From the NCBI RefSeq assembly GCF_024713945.1, contig NC_134678.1:3100001-3164000 (forward strand): 64,000 bases of DNA. The letters run 5' to 3'. The translations under genes were made by a program, and so were the position numbers. Source of the stretch: Dermatophagoides farinae (taxonomy: Eukaryota; Arthropoda; Arachnida; Sarcoptiformes; Pyroglyphidae). Shown piece after piece: positions 35,465-48,911 of the stretch. The notes beneath the pieces were generated by a model. The model saw only the letters and a list, made by a program, of their open reading frames with translations, searched no databases and had not been told where the DNA came from. Numbering within the stretch: position 1 is the first letter of the stretch; each line of letters opens with the position of its first letter.

Positions 35465-38400
35465 TCAGAAAAGATGTTTATAATTGAATTGTACTTGAAC
35501 CAAATATTTCATCTTGATTTGTTCTTCATTATAGACAATATATTCATTATAAAGCAATGAAGTATTCTTAGCTTTATTATTATCAATCAATTTACCAACA
35601 GGCACTTTTATACCATCCTCAGTGATGATAATTTCTTCGGGATTTGGATACGATCGTCCAATACCTTTGACCGATTGATATTTGTTAGCCAATTTGGTTA
35701 CATATTCAGCATGGGCCAATTCCCTACTATTTCCAATGGCAACTTCACTTAAAGCCAATAAGCCAATAGAATTATCATATGATGTGTAACAATAATTGGC
35801 ACTTTTCGAAACACTATCAGCAAAATAAACACCTTTGCCAAACATGTAACCAGTCACAGGAGCTTCTTTAGGCGCGATTCGCAAACCTTGTGAAATAATT
35901 CCGGCAAAGTTGGTTAAACGTGAACCATGCCATAAAAGCATTCGATTTGGATTATCAGCGTATTTGGCGAATCGTTCGGCCTCGCCTTCTCGATTTAGAC
36001 GGAAAATATTGATTATATCCAATGTATAAATATTATGTGTTTTTGCATGAGTATTTTGGATATATTTTTGGATTAATTCAAAATCATCATCATTTCGATC
36101 GATTGGTACGATTTCGGCCTTCAATTTTCTATAATTCGAATCGATCACATCTTCATTTTTGTCGCTATTCGGATTGCTAATGATTTCATAAGCCAATTCC
36201 ATTTCCATCAATGATTCGAGCATTTCGTTTTTCTTTGCCACCACATTCTGTGACATAATCAACGGTGGTTTTTCTAAACCAAAATTATGTGGAACAAAAC
36301 TGTAGAATTTGTTACAAGCTCCAACCAATTCGTTTTGAGGAATCGGATTTTGCTCCAGTAGATGGGATATATATTTCAATGTAGCACAAGCTTCGAGGAT
36401 TCTTTCCTTCGATAATTTACCCAGAGGCATTTTTTCAAGATCCAATTCAAATTCCATCATAGTTCGTTTCATATTCTGAATGTCAAAAAGCAAAGCAATA
36501 AGTTCTTTAACCGGTAAAGGCAATAATGATTTCGATTCTTCTACTTTTATCACTTTTAATGCGTCTTCCTTGCCACCATAATCTATATCGACGGGATAAT
36601 ACGAATTTGTATGTTTAATAAACTGATGTCGATCGGACCATTTATTTCGAGTACGTTCATAATAAGTTTGTTTGAAAGCAGCAACAGCTTCAACGGGACC
36701 GTAAAAATCGTCAAGTTTGGTTTTGCCAATGTCAGTACCTATACGTCCCCATGATTTGAAAAGCCAAAATAATTTATTATTTTGATCATCTTGAAGCAAT
36801 TGCATTTTATAGTATGAATTTTTATTTGTTTTATGATCGACCAAATTAAGAACAACATTATAAATGTCGTCTCCATTTTTGTAAACATGAGCTCTGTCCT
36901 GGAGTTCAGTTTCTGGATATACGGCAATTCCATCTTTAATCACAATTTTTTGACTTTTGGATTGACTATTACCTAAAAAAAAATATTCGTTAAAATTAAA
37001 ATGATAATGATAAATATTCATAGATAACCATACCTGAACCAGATTTGAATGCAGATTTGATATTATTAAGAGAATTTAACTTGTCCAAACGTTGATTAAT
37101 TTCATTCTCATCAAGGTTCCACAATGTTATTTTTGAATCTATCATTGCTTTTTGTAAGGAATTTGCAGGATTCGATAGGTTTGTAAGAAAATCGTCCGTT
37201 ACAACTGGAATATTCAATTCTTCGATTGTTTTGATGTTCTTAGTTCTTCGCGAGCTGTTCCAATGATTTTCACTCGAAATGACACAGAGTATAGTTTGAT
37301 TGATATCTTTTCTATATTTACCGCCTAATTTTTCAATTTTCTCTTTGACAAATTTCAATTTCTCCTTTCCCAAATACGTAATGGTGAAACCGGCCAATAT
37401 ACCTTTTTCTTGTTCTTCGTTATCACTTGATTCATTTTTAACTTGCGACTGTTTCATTTGATTCTCAAAGAAATTTTGTTGAAATTCACTTTTAAACTTT
37501 TCGTCAATTAAACGTTTACGTTTTACAAATTTATATTCGAATCGATCACGTATTTTATCATCAGGAAATTTAACAGCAGATCGTGAAGGATTTTCAATCT
37601 CATTAGTACAGTGAGTCCATTCGTCATAATGACCACGGCAAACATAACGGCAAACTTTGAAAATAAAACATCCTCCACATTTATCACATTTTTCGGGCCA
37701 TCCGAATACCAATGCATCGGCTAGAAATTCTTTTCGACGTGTAAAATTTTCGGGAATATTATGTTCTTCCACTTCATTTGCTTCAAAAAATGAATTAATC
37801 TGTGTTTTTGTCAAATTTTTTACCATTTCCAAGTTGTGATAAATCAAATTCGATTGTTTTTTCAATTTGTTTTCTACATTATTTTGAGATTTTTTTTCAA
37901 CACCATTATTTTCGACTTTTGATTGCTTTTCATTGTCTTCAATTTTTGATTGTTTTTTCACAGCATTACTTGGGGTTGGAATTTTCTTTTGTAACTTTTT
38001 TTGATCGGCTGCTTTCATTTTGTCAAAGCCATTTAAAGATTCAACAGGCAACATGAAGCCAAGTTCATCATAATCATTTCGAAAACAATCAACATGAAAC
38101 CAACGTTTAAATGGCCCGATACGTCTGGCATCTTCGCTATCATGATCCATTTTTCCAATACGCATTTCATTTTTTTCAATTTTTTCTTGACAGCCAATAC
38201 AACGAGATTGACTTGATTTCGAATACTCAACAAAAAAATCTTGAGAAACATTCACATCAACTTTACGTTTTCGGTTGCCTTTTATTTCGACGGTTGCTTC
38301 TTTCGTCAGCATTTTTTCAATCATTTTTTGATCATCAAATTTCAAAATTTCAAAATTTTTGATCTCACCAACATTTTTAGGATGATAACGATTAAAGAAA

Positions 38401-38564
38401 CAATCAAAATGATGCCAATTCGGTTGTCGACCATCGAAGAATGGTGATTGAACCATTACAGCCAAACGAAGAACATCTTTATCGATTATTTGTTTACATC
38501 GTTTACATTTGGCACGACCACTTTTGGAATATTCTGCCAAATAAGGCAAATCAACTGTTTCCAT
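35465..38564 (-). CDS. PARP1: Poly(ADP-ribose) polymerase 1
   Basis: DNA-break sensor that adds poly(ADP-ribose) to itself, histones and repair factors. Exons 38564-37034 and 36972-35465 give 1012 residues (human 1014). Zn1 ligands Cys20, Cys23, His52, Cys55; Zn2 CIGC...HVDC; Zn3/PADR1 EKCDKCGG...C; BRCT region near GILAGFTITYLGKEKL; WGR domain (residues 585-587 of the motif); helical regulatory domain LPLPVKELIALLFD; catalytic ART fold with the H-Y-E triad at His859 (LLWHGSR), Tyr893 (GKGVYFAD) and Glu987 (YNEYIVY). All key residues are intact, so a working enzyme is expected. The Zn2-Zn3 linker has a short run of degenerate Lys-Gln-Ser-Lys-x-Glu repeats. Head-to-head with APC11. Confidence 0.97.
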
Positions 38565-38813
38565 TTTTTGATGGATGAAAATCGAAAATAATCATACAAC
38601 GAACAACGAATACAAATGTTGAACTAAACTCAGAATACAACATCGATGATGAAACTCAACACACACAAAAAAAATTGCCGGGCAAAAAAGAACGTTTCAT
38701 TGTGCACATGTGCATTGTAGTGTTTAGAAAAAAATTAACGAGTCACAACTTTAATTTTCACTTTTGATTGAAAGTTTGAAAGCCACTAGAAAATACCAAT
38801 CACGTGGTCTAAA

Positions 38814-39209
38814 ATGAAAGTCAAAATTAAAAGTTAGTATAATTACGATTTTTGTAATCTATGAATAATAATAATCTAACGAATTTAATTAAATTAATTA
38901 ATATAGATTGGCAAGCGGTTGCAATTTGGAAATGGATTGCCAATGATGATAATTGTGGTATTTGTCGTAATGCATTTGATGGCTGTTGTACCGAATGTAA
39001 AATGCCAGGCGATGATTGTCCATTAGGTAGGATGGGTTGCTGTCAAAACAATTAATGAAATTTTCATCTTTTTTTATTATTGGTTTTATGTAGTATGGGG
39101 AAAATGTTCACATTGTTTTCATATTCATTGCATTATGAAATGGTTAACTTCACAGAATGTTCATCAACAATGTCCAATGTGTCGACAGGAATGGAATTTT
39201 AAAGAATAA
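38814..39209 (+). CDS. ANAPC11: Anaphase-promoting complex subunit 11 (RING-H2)
   Basis: Catalytic RING subunit of the APC/C ubiquitin ligase driving anaphase and mitotic exit. Three exons, 38814-38832 (only 19 nt), 38907-39026 and 39094-39209, give 84 residues, the exact family length. Spliced start MKVKIKNW followed by [49 protein letters not shown] and CPMCRQEWNFKE matches APC11 throughout, with all RING Cys/His ligands present. Divergent from PARP1; the two starts are 249 bp apart. Confidence 0.96.
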
Positions 39210-39332
39210 AATTGGATTATTTAATAATGGCCCCATTTTTATTTATTTCAACATTTAAATATATTGTTTGTCAATAATAACAATAAACATCAAAAGAAAG
39301 AAATTCAACAATAATAGTAACAACAAAATTGA

Positions 39333-40623
39333 TCATGTCTTGAGAAGTTTCAATGTCTTACGTACAGTATCAATTGATCTGTATGCGATCAGACCCTTTG
39401 AATGATTACATTCGATATTTTTGGTGGTCATTATTTTTTCCTTATATCTTATTTGTAAATGTTCCAACTGTTCATCAATGTCATCATCGTTAGAATCATT
39501 AATGTGGATAAAATTTTCAAACGGTATGATTCCACCACCAATCGATCGTAAAATAGCATGAATGGCACACGTATCCCAATAATATGTTGATTTTGAAGAT
39601 GTTAACAACAGATCAGCTTTTCCCATTGCTACATTCAATAATTTATGTCCAGCACCAGCTACATACATTGTTTTTGCAAAGCTATTGATTCTATTTTTTA
39701 ATTCAGCACTTTCTTTGCCACCGATTAAAATGATATCCGATTGAGGTTTGATTGTTGATCGATCAATATTATTACGACAAACATGATCAATATTATAGCC
39801 CCAAATATATCTTCCTTCATATGAGCCATCATTATATTTCCGATAAAATGGTTGATTACATACACCGATTATTGGCGTACCAGATCTTGTATCGAATACG
39901 CCAAATAAACATGTTACACAATGAAGACCTTTTGGTATTAGTGTTGTATCACATAAATTATTCCATTGGCCTTTTATATATTCAGATGTTGAATCTAATT
40001 AACGTTATTAATTATAGATTTCATCATTATTCATTGAACATTTGTAATTAAAAAGTTTCACATACCTATTGGATCGATCCATACAGCAATATCCGATAGC
40101 TCAATACTTATTGAATCATCGTTATCATTGACAATATTGTTTGTTGTTGACGATGATGATGAATAAATAACCTGAACTAATTTTCGTGATACACTGGTAT
40201 TATAATCAAGAATTTGTGTAAACATTTCATAGGTAATTTGTTGATCATGTCCAATCTGTATCGATATGTCATGTCCTAATTGATTTTGAAAATGATTACT
40301 TTCTTCACCATAGATTTGTTTGGAAAATCCTGGAAACTATTTTTTTTTTCATTATTCAATTAGATTATTACTATTGATTAATTGAATAGCGATTAACTAA
40401 CCTTAGCTTCCAGACGAAATTTGGCCATTTCCTGTATGAGAACATCGGCAAATGTTTTATAATCATGTTGAAAACGTGGATTTTTGCTATCAATATTTGT
40501 CTTTTCTTGTATCAATATCCGGAATAGACCATCATTATCATCACGACATATTCTTGATATTTCTGCCGATTTTTCTGCCACCTCAATTAGTTCTTTTAAT
40601 AATTCATGTACGGAAATTTTCAT
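39333..40623 (-). CDS. INPP1: Inositol polyphosphate 1-phosphatase
   Basis: Mg2+-dependent, Li+-sensitive phosphatase removing the 1-phosphate from Ins(1,4)P2 and Ins(1,3,4)P3. Three exons on the minus strand: 40623-40402, 40336-40066, 39994-39333, giving 384 residues (human 399). N-terminus ELLKELIEVAEKSAEISRICR and DYKTFADVLIQE match the family; the metal-site motifs GEES, WIDPID (split by intron 2) and YYWDTCAIHAILRSIGGG are all present, and the end is GLIAYRS. Exons 2 and much of 3 lack in-frame ATGs, so they are seen only by following the splice frame. The start is the ATG at 40623; upstream codons are GTG/TTG. Confidence 0.92.
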
Positions 40624-41171
40624 TGTTTCACATTTATTGCTTGTCCCATTCAACAGCAACACTCTATATGTTGTTTTACAATATATTTAATTTCAATGAT
40701 GTTTTAATTGTCGATTCATTACAATTATTAATCACTTTATTTTGGTTATACTATGTGTGTGTGTTTAGGATGTCATAGAAGAGGACAACAGTAGTTATAT
40801 CAAACATAACGGCATTTGTTGGTCATACACACACAGACTCTGAAACCAATCTTATTTTTCTTTCTGGTTATTTATTATTATTATATTCAGAGTATGCTCA
40901 CTTAGATATATTTTTTCCTGGTTGACAGATATATACCATTGAATGTGAGAAAAAGATTCACACAAAACACTCATCATCATCGTGATTTTTTTTTCGGTGA
41001 TACCAAAAAAAGAAACCATTCATTTCCTATAAAAACAAGTAGAAAAAAATACATTTTTTCATGTTCTAGCTTGCATCATTATCAAATCACCCAAATAAAG
41101 CCTTTTGTTTAGATTGAAAGAAAAGTTTTTTATTCATTAAATTAAATGAGAAAAAAAATAAATGAATTTTT
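40624..41171. other. Spacer between INPP1 and UTP4
   Basis: Promoter side of INPP1 and 3' flank of UTP4; AT-rich with short CA/GT runs, no coding region supported. Confidence 0.5.
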
Positions 41172-43256
41172 CTATGATACACCATATGTTTTCATTACTA
41201 ACAATGGTGGTAATGTAGCCATTATCATCTGATTTGTGACCTCTATGATGACAAGATCATCATCATCATCATCATCATCATCATTATTGATTTTCGATTT
41301 ATTATCATCATCATTATTATTATCTGGACATTTTCGTGTTTGATGTTGAATATTTGCCATAGCAATAATGTGATGATATTTATCACATTTAATCATACGT
41401 TGTTGTTCAATATTAAGCATATAAAGATTATTATCATCAGCTAATAGGATTGAATTTTTTGAAAATGCAATCTGTTTAATTGTCCAATGTTCATTGAAAC
41501 TACGGCTTTCTTTGTTTTCATTCGATTTGAATTTATTCAACATTAATGTTTGACATTGTTGGCGATTATTTAGATCATATTCGATTAGCAATGAATTAGG
41601 AAATGATAACCATAATTTTTCCGCTAGATTTTTCGTTCGATTATCGATAGCTAATGCACATGGTTGATGAGCAATATTGGTGATTGTGCCCAATAATTCA
41701 TATTTAGAATGATTCAGATCATAAATGGAAATGCAATTATCGGCAGTCAATATAATCATTTTGTTTTCGGATGATAGAATTCTATGGATTCTTTTTTGTT
41801 CGTATGAAATTCCCGAATATTCCAATACGATACCGAATCGATCCAATTCGAATATATCAAAATTACAACCATAACTTACTACAAAACGATCATTATTCAA
41901 TAATCGAATATTCGAAATATTTGATATTGGATCATGTAGAATTTTAATTTTTTCAATTCTTTCTTCAGACCATGTTACAGCTTTGAATGTTTGATAGCTA
42001 GCATAGATTATCCATTCGGAATTCATATCGAATGCAATGATTGGTTTTCGTGATTTAATATCCAACAATTTTGTTGCTTTTTCCGAAAGTTTTAGCCGTG
42101 TAATCATCGTTGATGATTCCTTTGAATTTGCTTCATTTCTAGGATCGGCATCACCTAAACGCCAAATTTGAATAAATTTATCATACATTAATCCAATGAA
42201 ATTATTTTGATCATTTGATGTGAATGAACATTTATGGAATAGATTTGTCAGATAACTTATATGACCATTTGAATCGATAGAAATCTGTGACAAAAGACTA
42301 TCGATACCGCCGCTAATCAATAGATTTTTGTTAATCAACATGGAACGTATATCATGATTATGTGGTCGTCGTTTACGTGAACAAACCCATGTTGTTATCT
42401 GTGGACCATAACAACGATGAAATTGTACGATAGTCGGATCAACACCGGCAGCGAATACAATTTCTTCATCATTCGTATTGCATAATGTTAAAATATCGGC
42501 ACGATGTGAATTATATGATTGAATCAATGTAACTGTTTTGCCATTCCAAAATGATACGGTACCGTTGGAATCGCCTGTGATGATCGTAAAATCTTTAAGG
42601 ACTCTTAAACACCAGCAAACGATTCGATTATTGCCGATTCGAATGAAATCTATACATTTTCCCTGTCGATAGCTGTAGATTTTTACAAAATCAATACTGC
42701 CAGCAATCAAAAATAAATTCGTTGAATCCATATCATAATGATGCCATTGCAGACAAAGTATACGATTATCATTTTTGGGCATAATTTTTTCAAATTGTAA
42801 ACAATCATCAAACATTTTGAATATACAGATGAAACCATTTTCAGTACCAACGGCTATAAGTTCATTATCCGAATCGATTGTCATACACCATGCTGGATCA
42901 GAATGAACACAATATGAACGGGCAATTCTACCGTTGAATAAATCATATTCATTTAGATAAGAATTAAGTCCACAAGAAAAAAGACGTCCACAACGTGACC
43001 AGGCAATACTTTCCAATAGATTAGATTGATCAGGATCTTCATGTATAGTTTGTTCAAGATACCAGGCTTTTTGTTTTACATTCCATATTTCAATAATACT
43101 TGGCATATCATTCTGTGATGGTTTATGTTTACGTATCGATCGTCGAAGTAAAGCAAGTTTACCCAATTTTTCATTGAAATCAATACAATTTATCGATTTT
43201 GGTTCATAGTGAAAGAAACGAATTCGATGTGTCATTAATTGTGATGATTGGGACAT
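41172..43256 (-). CDS. UTP4: U3 snoRNP small-subunit processome protein UTP4 (cirhin)
   Basis: WD40 protein of the t-UTP/UtpA subcomplex, needed for pre-18S rRNA processing and linked to Pol I transcription. Single exon, 694 residues (human 686). N-terminus begins HRIRFFHYEPKSINCIDFNE, followed by repeated WD units: SIIEIWNVK, RLFSCGLNSYLNEYDL, FLIAGSIDFVKIYSYRQGKC, GDSNGTVSFWNGKTVTLIQSY, HRADILTLC and FAAGVDPTIVQFH, the last two being characteristic of cirhin. Near the C-terminus an Asp/Asn-rich insert precedes VIIEVTNQMIMATLPP, probably the final beta-strand region. The ATG at 43256 is the first good start; upstream codons would be hydrophobic. Head-to-head with PUS10 at 192 bp. Confidence 0.92.
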   Translation of the reverse strand: MSQSSQLMTHRIRFFHYEPKSINCIDFNEKLGKLALLRRSIRKHKPSQNDMPSIIEIWNVKQKAWYLEQTIHEDPDQSNLLESIAWSRCGRLFSCGLNSYLNEYDLFNGRIARSYCVHSDPAWCMTIDSDNELIAVGTENGFICIFKMFDDCLQFEKIMPKNDNRILCLQWHHYDMDSTNLFLIAGSIDFVKIYSYRQGKCIDFIRIGNNRIVCWCLRVLKDFTIITGDSNGTVSFWNGKTVTLIQSYNSHRADILTLCNTNDEEIVFAAGVDPTIVQFHRCYGPQITTWVCSRKRRPHNHDIRSMLINKNLLISGGIDSLLSQISIDSNGHISYLTNLFHKCSFTSNDQNNFIGLMYDKFIQIWRLGDADPRNEANSKESSTMITRLKLSEKATKLLDIKSRKPIIAFDMNSEWIIYASYQTFKAVTWSEERIEKIKILHDPISNISNIRLLNNDRFVVSYGCNFDIFELDRFGIVLEYSGISYEQKRIHRILSSENKMIILTADNCISIYDLNHSKYELLGTITNIAHQPCALAIDNRTKNLAEKLWLSFPNSLLIEYDLNNRQQCQTLMLNKFKSNENKESRSFNEHWTIKQIAFSKNSILLADDNNLYMLNIEQQRMIKCDKYHHIIAMANIQHQTRKCPDNNNDDDNKSKINNDDDDDDDDDLVIIEVTNQMIMATLPPLLVMKTYGVS

Positions 43257-43448
43257 TTTGTTAATAAAAATGATGAAATAATAAAACAAAAACAAATTTC
43301 AACAGAACTACTCTAAAATTCTCGAACCAGCATGCCATATTAAGGCGTGAGAAAATTTACGTAAAACATTCACGTCACATGTTTGTTGTAAATTTTCCAT
43401 ATATATATTGCTATAGCGAATCTTTAAATAACAAATATTCGAGATAAA

Positions 43449-45003
43449 ATGTCTTCGATTTTAAATCAAGAATTAATCGAAAAGATTATCAAACTTTGTT
43501 CAATTAAATCACTTTATATTTGTTTCACATGTATTTTAAGATATTCAAATTTTCGTCATATATTCAAGGTTAATGATCATAATGATCTTTGGTCATATTG
43601 TCAAAATCATTTGTCCAATGAGATATTATTAAACATTCTGAAAAAAATATTCACTAATGATGAAAACAAACTATGTCAATCGTGTCTTGATCTATTGAAT
43701 GTAGAATATATGATGATTAAAGTTAAAGAAATCGCTGACCATGTATCGACCATGTTTTCCATCGACGAATTTCAATTGCACATCTATCAACCATTCATAA
43801 TTACATTAAGACATCTTTATTTTAGCAAATTATTCGAATTGAACCCTGAGGATGTAATCACTGTTAAAGATGTAATCAAAACATTTATTATCATTCCAAT
43901 TGAAAAAGCTATTCAGGCTCAACATTCGACTAAGGGTAATCATGTGATTGTATTGAATTTTGATCATCATCAATCGAAAATTGAATGCGAATCACTAATG
44001 GAAACATGTCATCGAAATGTTTCTAGTCCAAAAAGATTTAAATCTTCATCAACCATAAATCATGCAGCTTTATTTCGTCTGTTTGAAACCTCAAACAATC
44101 GAATTCTTGAATTATTTGAATTGATACCGATCAAAACAATTTGTACATTGGATGTTTCAGTTTGTCGAGAACCGATTTATATTGCTGGTCGATATTTAAA
44201 ATTATCTCGAAATCTTTCACAAACACCATGGTTTGTCGACGATGGTAATCGTTTCAAATCTTCTGTACAAGAGAAAATTTTCTCCGGAATCAATGCCTAC
44301 ATTAAATATAATGATATTAAATTCAGTTCCTCTGGTCGTGAAGACGTTGATGTTCGAATGTTAGGAACTGGTCGACCATTTATGATTGAAATTTTTAATC
44401 CACAGTGGTCAAATAATAATAATAATAATATCATTGCAAAAATCAAAGAATATATCAATCAAATGCATCAAGATGTAAAAGTAAGAGATCTACAATTTGT
44501 ATCACGAAATGAAAGTCAGAAATTACTGAAACAAGGTGAACAAGAAAAATCGAAAACATATCAGGCAATCTGTTGTATTGATAGATCGTTCACTGAGGCC
44601 GATATGATCATATTGAATTCGGTTAAAGATTTGGTCATCTGTCAAACAACACCGATACGTGTTCTGCATAGACGTACCCTATCTGATCGTCATCGTACAG
44701 TTCATTCGATTTCGGCTCGACCAATAAATGTTGATGAATTAATTAATCCTGAATGGAAAGAATTTTTATCGCAAATGTTCGTAATTTCTATCGTTACCGA
44801 AGCCGGTACCTATATAAAAGAATTTGTCCATTCCGATTTTGGTCGTACACGACCAAATATTAGTTCGTTATTGGGAAATTGTCGTGCGGATATTATCAGT
44901 TTAGATGTTTTGGTATGTTTTTAGATTATGTGAGAAAAAATTAATTTATTCATATTTTTCACAGGAAGTTAAATTAGATTGGCCGCCAATGATTGGTGAT
45001 TAA
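43449..45003 (+). CDS. PUS10: tRNA pseudouridine synthase PUS10
   Basis: Forms pseudouridine 54 (and 55) in the T-loop of some tRNAs. Exons 43449-44912 and 44965-45003 give 500 residues; the second exon adds only EVKLDWPPMIGD. The N-terminal region has two CxxC pairs in outline (CFTC, CQSC) of the THUMP-like accessory domain. The catalytic region carries SSGREDVDVRMLGTGRPF with the key Asp, and the QTTPIRVLHRRT, VTEAGTYIKEFVHSDFGRT blocks typical of PUS10. An Asn run interrupts the domain near residue 320. The exon-1 frame would otherwise end three residues after the donor. Confidence 0.93.
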
Positions 45004-45307
45004 ATCGATAATCAACTTAAGGATAGGGGTTTATTTACTTGTAAAGTAATCAACTTTTGAGTAAACCGGATTCGATTTTTGGCTCACTATTTTTTGTGAT
45101 TGAATGATTGGTAATACGGACAATAATGAGAAATAAATGATAGTCGTAATGAATATTTTATTTGGTTAAAAATGAAAATTATTTAAACCCAATTGATAAT
45201 AAATCTTAATCTTAATTTAAAAACATTAATCAATGTAGAGAATATGATATTCATAATGTAGTTTTTATCTAATCAGATGAAATTTGTTGTACATTGTAGA
45301 TTATTAT
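45004..45307. other. Convergent spacer, PUS10 and kinesin 3' ends
   Basis: Two 3' UTRs facing each other; AT-rich with AATAAA-like signals on both strands. No gene. Confidence 0.5.
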
Positions 45308-47849
45308 TTATACACGAAATCTAGGTCGAATATTTTGATTATAACCAAAATTATCTTCCGACGGTCGTGAATTTGATTGTTGAAAATTCGAAACACCACC
45401 GTTATAATTGTATTTATTATTACGATAGCCATGTCTTTGTTTTCGTTGCGAACCACCGCCAACAGATGATGGGGGCCATGGCTGATGATGATTATCTATT
45501 GATGTTAGTGATTGATTATAATATTTTGAAATATTATTATTATTATTATAATAACGTTGTGATGGTTTATCGCGATAGTGTATTGATTGTTGTTTTTGTC
45601 CAGATGAATGAATAGCTACATTACGAGATATATTTATTGTATTGCCAAGATTTTGATGATTCATTTGTCCAATATGTATAGGTGTTACATTACGATTCTG
45701 TATTGGACGTAATAAACGTGGTGTTATATCACGTATGGCTACTAAATTTCGTTTAATTTCCGGTGTATTATTCAATGTAACATCATAAACGGGCAATGAG
45801 AAAAGTTGTAACATTTTTTTCATTCTGTTTATAGATGTTGGATCAATATCATCACGCCATATGACATTCTTTTTACCTTTTATCTTATGCACGATCGATC
45901 GAAATTTTTCATCCATTTCATCCGATAATTTTCCCTTATCATTCAATATATCATATGATTTATATTTATAAATGAAATCCAAAAAATCTCCATCAAATTC
46001 TTCAAATGCATAATATTTTGAAAAGAATTCTTTCATCATTTTTCGTTGATGTTCTCGATTGAATTTCATTTCTTTCTTTTCAAGAATAGTATGATTTTTC
46101 TCAAAATAAGTTTGTACAATCATATCGTTATCGGTGTTGGCCATTAGATCATTTTCAAATTTCATTATTTTATTTTCGTTTTCTTCCACCTCTTTTTCGA
46201 TCGATGATTTTAGGTTTGAATAATACGATGTTTGCTCATAAATCGAATGTAATCCTTTTGAATGGTCAGATTGATTTTCTTCACCGAGAATGTTCAATAA
46301 TTTTAATCGTTCATTTTCATATTTACGGTATTCTGATCGAAACTATGAAAAGAAAAAAAAGGATTTTAAAAAATTTTCCAAACACAAATTTTCTTATACT
46401 TACATCCAACAATTTTAGATTATGTTCACATTTCAAAAGTTCCGAACGCAATTCGATACGTTGTTCGAAAAGATGATCCAAATTCTCTTTGACCGAATTT
46501 AATTTAGCCAATGAATCCATCGATGCATTGATTGGATTATCCGGAACAAATTTCTCGTGATTCTTATATTTTTCCAATTGTTGTTCAAGGTCTTCTTTTA
46601 TTTTAAGCAGTTTAGCATTTTCTCTGTACAAATTTTCATTCACACATTTATAATCTCGTGGTTTAACATCAACCAATATACTATTCTTATGGGCATTCAA
46701 TTGTATGCCTTGAGCTCGTTCCGCATAAATCAATGTACTATGACTTTCTTCATATTGATTTGCTGATGGTGAAACCGTTGCAATCATTACTGTTTGACAA
46801 TTACCACCCAATGAATCACGTAAAATCAATGTCAATTTCGAACTACGATATGGAACGTAGACATTTTTCTTCTTACTTGTCAATGCATGAATACAATTAC
46901 CCAATGATAGTAATGATTTATTAATATTACCGCCTTCACGATGTAAACTATTACTTCGATATGTTTTATATGCATTCGTTGCTCGTTCACTTCCAGCCAG
47001 ATCGATTAAACTCATTTTCGAAACCTGAATAGCCATTCTTTGATCATTGGAAAAATCTTTACGTTGTAATGTAATCTGAAATACGGCATGTGAACGTGAT
47101 GATTCGGAATTGGCATCGGTTGGATGTTGTTTACGATTTTTATTGCCAAATTCAAGCTGTTCAATCAGATCTGCTGCATTTTTTGGTTGATAAACATAAA
47201 GATTTTGAACGTTAATACTTTTATTAACATTCTCTAGAACAGATAATGGCTTGCCGGATTTTGGATCAAGTAGATCATAAATAACTTCATTATAGATTTC
47301 GAAATAGGAAATTTTCAGCTCAAGATTTCGATCTTTTTTTTCCTCAATATGTTTGTATAGGTCCATGATGGTGCAAAAAACAACACCAGGATCATCTGAT
47401 GAGCCAAGCATAGTATGGGTTTTACCAGAACCAGTTGAGCCATATGCAAACACGGAACAATTATAGCCAGCAAGTAAAGAAGTGACCAAATTTTTTGTAG
47501 TTTCACTATAAACAGTAAGATTATCTTCGTCATTATTGAAAACACGATCAAAATTAAATTTTAAATTTTTATTCGCTTTTTTGCCAATTTCTTTATATCG
47601 TTTTCCATGATATTCATATCGATTATCTTCTTTATATGGATCGAATACAAGCGCTGATTTATCGATAAATTCGATTATTGATTTAGTATTGTTTTCCAAT
47701 TCAATTGATTTCAATGGGCGAATACGGACACAAACTTTGATTTGATTTCTGATTTCGAGTGAATCAATTTCATCATTACCCGAATTTAGTAACCGTGGTG
47801 ATTTGGACACAATATGGGAATCATTTTTTTCCGATCCCGATCTCTTCAT
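45308..47849 (-). CDS. Kinesin-8 family motor (KIF18/Kip3-like)
   Basis: Plus-end-directed, microtubule-depolymerising kinesin that limits spindle length and chromosome oscillation. Exons 47849-46404 and 46342-45308 give 826 residues. Motor domain at about 36-390: P-loop GSTGSGKT at 137-144, switch I NSESSRSH, switch II LIDLAGSE, and YRSSKLTLILRDSLGGNCQT. The L2 loop is long and basic (HGKRYKEIGKKANKNLK), a kinesin-8 feature tied to depolymerase activity. A coiled-coil neck follows (about 400-500), then a tail with basic, Asn/Gln-rich low complexity. KIF18A versus KIF18B or Klp67A orthology was not resolved. Confidence 0.9.
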
Positions 47850-48911
47850 TGTGATTGATGATTATGCCAATTTTATTTTGATTTGACAGAATTTTGACAG
47901 AAAAACAACATGTTATGCTATCGATTTAAATCAAAAAAAAAGTTAACACACTATGATGAGTACACACTGTTCTCCCTATGAATTATACACAGATTTTGTG
48001 AAAATTGTTAAATGGTGGATTTAAAAATTTCAACGGTCAAACGTGATTGGCTGTTTTAAGAATTTTCACAATAGCCACACCTTTTTATTGGTAGCCATTC
48101 ATAAAGGACGTATTCATAAAAACCAAGTTTGATAAATACGATTTGGGATATTAATTGTGGAATGGATGGATAATAGCGAAAGCCAAAAATAGCGATATAC
48201 AAAAATAGCGAAAACTTTCAATTATGTACAAAAGAAGCGCGCGCCAATTCTTGTTTAAAAATTAATTTTATTTTTAAATTAAATTGAAATTAAAATTATC
48301 TTCGCTAAAAAATAAAAACAATCATTTCTGAAAAAAAGTTACTAATATATTGGATTTTATTATTTTTATCATATAATTTCAAAATCTCAAAAAAAATCAA
48401 TAAAGCAATGTCGACAGTGGAAAATGAAAATTGACAAAAATATTGCCCATTTTTTCTGTGATAGAAAAAAAATGTATTTACAAAAAAAAGCAAATAAAAA
48501 AAAGAACATATGTTGACAAAAACAATTCAGAACTATTTTACAAAGAGAGAAAAAAAAGGGTTAAAAAGTGTTTGTGTGAGTAATAAGAAGAAAATAATAG
48601 TCTTTTTATTCATTCATTCATATCTATAGTTAATGTTTTGAAAATTATCATCATCATCACCAATTATTCATGAATCATATATAAACATAAGTTGGTTTTT
48701 AAATCTAAATTCGATATGAATGATAATGAATCAAGAATAAAAAAATCATGTCAACAACGTTTGTGTGTGTGTAATGAAAATGAACAAATATCTTTGAATG
48801 AGAACAATTTATTGATGGTGAATGATGATGATGATGATGACGATGATGATAAAAAAAAGGATAGACAAATAACAGATGAATGGATGGTTATATGAAAATA
48901 TATTTTTTTAA
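47850..48911. other. Spacer between kinesin-8 promoter and SAP130-like 3' end
   Basis: About 1 kb, AT-rich. A small open frame at 48716-48895 encodes a low-complexity Asp-run peptide and is not called. Nothing else supported. Confidence 0.5.

Noticed and set aside
48692-48895. Small frame with an Asp run downstream of kinesin-8
   Set aside because: The Asp run is a GAT repeat, the rest lacks any recognisable feature, and it lies in the 3' flank of the SAP130-like gene.
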